The notes beneath the pieces are model-generated. The model saw only the letters and a program-made list of their open reading frames with translations, did no database searches and was not told the DNA's origin. Shown piece by piece: positions 14,444-14,773 of a stretch of 14,773 nt of DNA. A program made the position numbers and the translations under genes. Where the stretch lies: the NCBI GenBank assembly GCA_020024515.1, contig JAHHTR010000047.1, forward strand, positions 1 through 14,773, in the 5' to 3' direction. Position 1 is the stretch's first letter. Each line of letters starts with the position of its first letter. The DNA comes from Angelakisella sp. Lineage in GTDB: Bacteria; Bacillota; Clostridia; Oscillospirales; Ruminococcaceae.

Positions 14444-14644
14444 TTATTTCATCATAGCTGATGTTACACCATCTACCATACCATTAAAGGCAGTTATTGC
14501 TTGGTTCATGGATTTTTTTGCAGCTTTTTTTAAAGCACGTTTTTTTGATTTAGGAGAATTTTTTAGCATAACAGCAGCAGTACCCATTGTAAGAGCTGCT
14601 GTTGCTACACCAATAGTTGTTGCGGTAACAGCTGTTTTATTCAT
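14444..14644 (-). CDS. Small hypothetical membrane-anchored basic protein
   Basis: 66 residues, family not recognised. The N-terminal 25 or so residues (TAVTATTIGVATAALTMG and following) are Ala/Thr-rich and hydrophobic, fit for one membrane span or an uncleaved signal. Next comes a strongly basic stretch, KSKKRALKKAAKKSMN, and a short amphipathic tail ending in MMK. I choose ATG at 14642-14644, 11 bases after GGAGG. A longer form beginning at 14677 would run through that ribosome site. It converges with the permease gene and has a TATAAT and a palindromic leader upstream. Similar short, one-helix, lysine-rich proteins are common in Clostridia, but I know no function for them. Confidence 0.65.
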   Translation of the reverse strand: MNKTAVTATTIGVATAALTMGTAAVMLKNSPKSKKRALKKAAKKSMNQAITAFNGMVDGVTSAMMK

Positions 14645-14669
14645 AAATTTTAATACCTCCGAAGATAAA

Positions 14670-14753
14670 AGTGTCAATAAATTTTCAATATCAATATATG
14701 ATAATCAATTAAAAGTTTTTATTTGATTTTTGATATTGTTATTTATCGACACT
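14670..14753 (-). repeat. 84-bp imperfect palindrome in the small-protein leader
   Basis: Both ends carry AGTGTC(A/G)ATAAAT, then after 2-3 unmatched bases CAATATCA, in inverted orientation (left arm 14670-14693, right arm 14731-14753). The result is a roughly 24-bp interrupted stem with a loop of about 37 bases. It could be an RNA leader hairpin, an operator pair, or a small MITE-like repeat with terminal inverted repeats; no target duplication is evident. Confidence 0.55.
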
Positions 14754-14759
14754 ATTATA
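14754..14759 (-). promoter_or_regulatory. Candidate -10 box for the small protein gene
   Basis: A perfect TATAAT on the minus strand directly outside the palindrome. Its -35 would lie beyond the window end. Transcription would begin inside the first palindrome arm, near 14747, giving a leader of about 100 bases. Confidence 0.4.
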
Positions 14760-14773
14760 TTATCCATATATAC

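Noticed and set aside
14433..14726. Plus-strand 97-codon frame with AGGAGG (14424-14429) just before a TTG start
   Set aside because: The spacing is only three bases. The product is phenylalanine-rich and looks like the antisense of the Ala/Lys-rich minus-strand protein, which has its own GGAGG and a plausible membrane-plus-basic layout. The AGGAGG remains unexplained.
1..14773. CRISPR array, tRNA or rRNA genes, or known riboswitches
   Set aside because: I saw no regularly spaced direct repeats, no cloverleaf-forming sequences with conserved tRNA bases, no rRNA segments and no riboswitch core I recognise.

Overview
The window is an AT-rich stretch that reads as the chromosome of a Gram-positive, low-GC bacterium, most likely an anaerobic member of class Clostridia (inference). 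Reasons: purine-rich Shine-Dalgarno sites before nearly every gene, frequent GTG/TTG starts, lipoboxes typical of Gram-positive lipoproteins, the Firmicute pair Asp23-like (YloU) plus FakA/YloV, a parA-parB pair with a consensus parS site, and a YmdB phosphoesterase. Genus or species cannot be assigned from this sequence.

Layout. Bases 1-9727 are all minus-strand genes. From right to left they form three transcription units: (a) trmL, a family-5 solute-binding lipoprotein, an Asp23/YloU-like protein and fakA, running from a promoter near 9.8 kb to a terminator at 5482-5531; (b) a phosphoglucomutase/phosphomannomutase and a HAD hydrolase, ending at a hairpin at 3231-3270; (c) parA, parB and serS, from a promoter at 3163-3190 to tandem hairpins at 5-89. 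A perfect 16-bp parS palindrome (3197-3212) lies just upstream of the parA promoter. A one-mismatch copy lies at 9208-9223, at the trmL/lipoprotein junction. ParA and ParB would use these sites for origin-region segregation, so the replication origin is probably not far away, although no DnaA-box cluster is present.

The strand switch is at 9728-9943, where two good sigma-A-type promoters diverge. Their -35 boxes are embedded in the two arms of one 10-bp inverted repeat. Rightward lies ymdB with a strong bidirectional terminator. Then comes a more accessory-looking stretch: a convergent DUF1266 lipoprotein with a long, hairpin-containing leader, and a dead IS481-like element carrying an in-frame stop and an internal deletion that removes most of the catalytic core. 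After it comes a two-gene metal-type ABC importer (ATPase with a His/Cys-rich tail, and a permease) with no binding protein in view. The window ends with a small membrane-anchored basic protein on the minus strand, whose leader is an 84-bp imperfect palindrome.

Most of the window is housekeeping; I see no large undescribed multi-gene system. The best leads are a HAD hydrolase that appears to need an ATT start codon to keep its catalytic aspartate, the parS-like site that creates a spurious upstream start for the lipoprotein, the mirrored divergent promoter, and the structured leaders of two small or poorly understood membrane-associated proteins.
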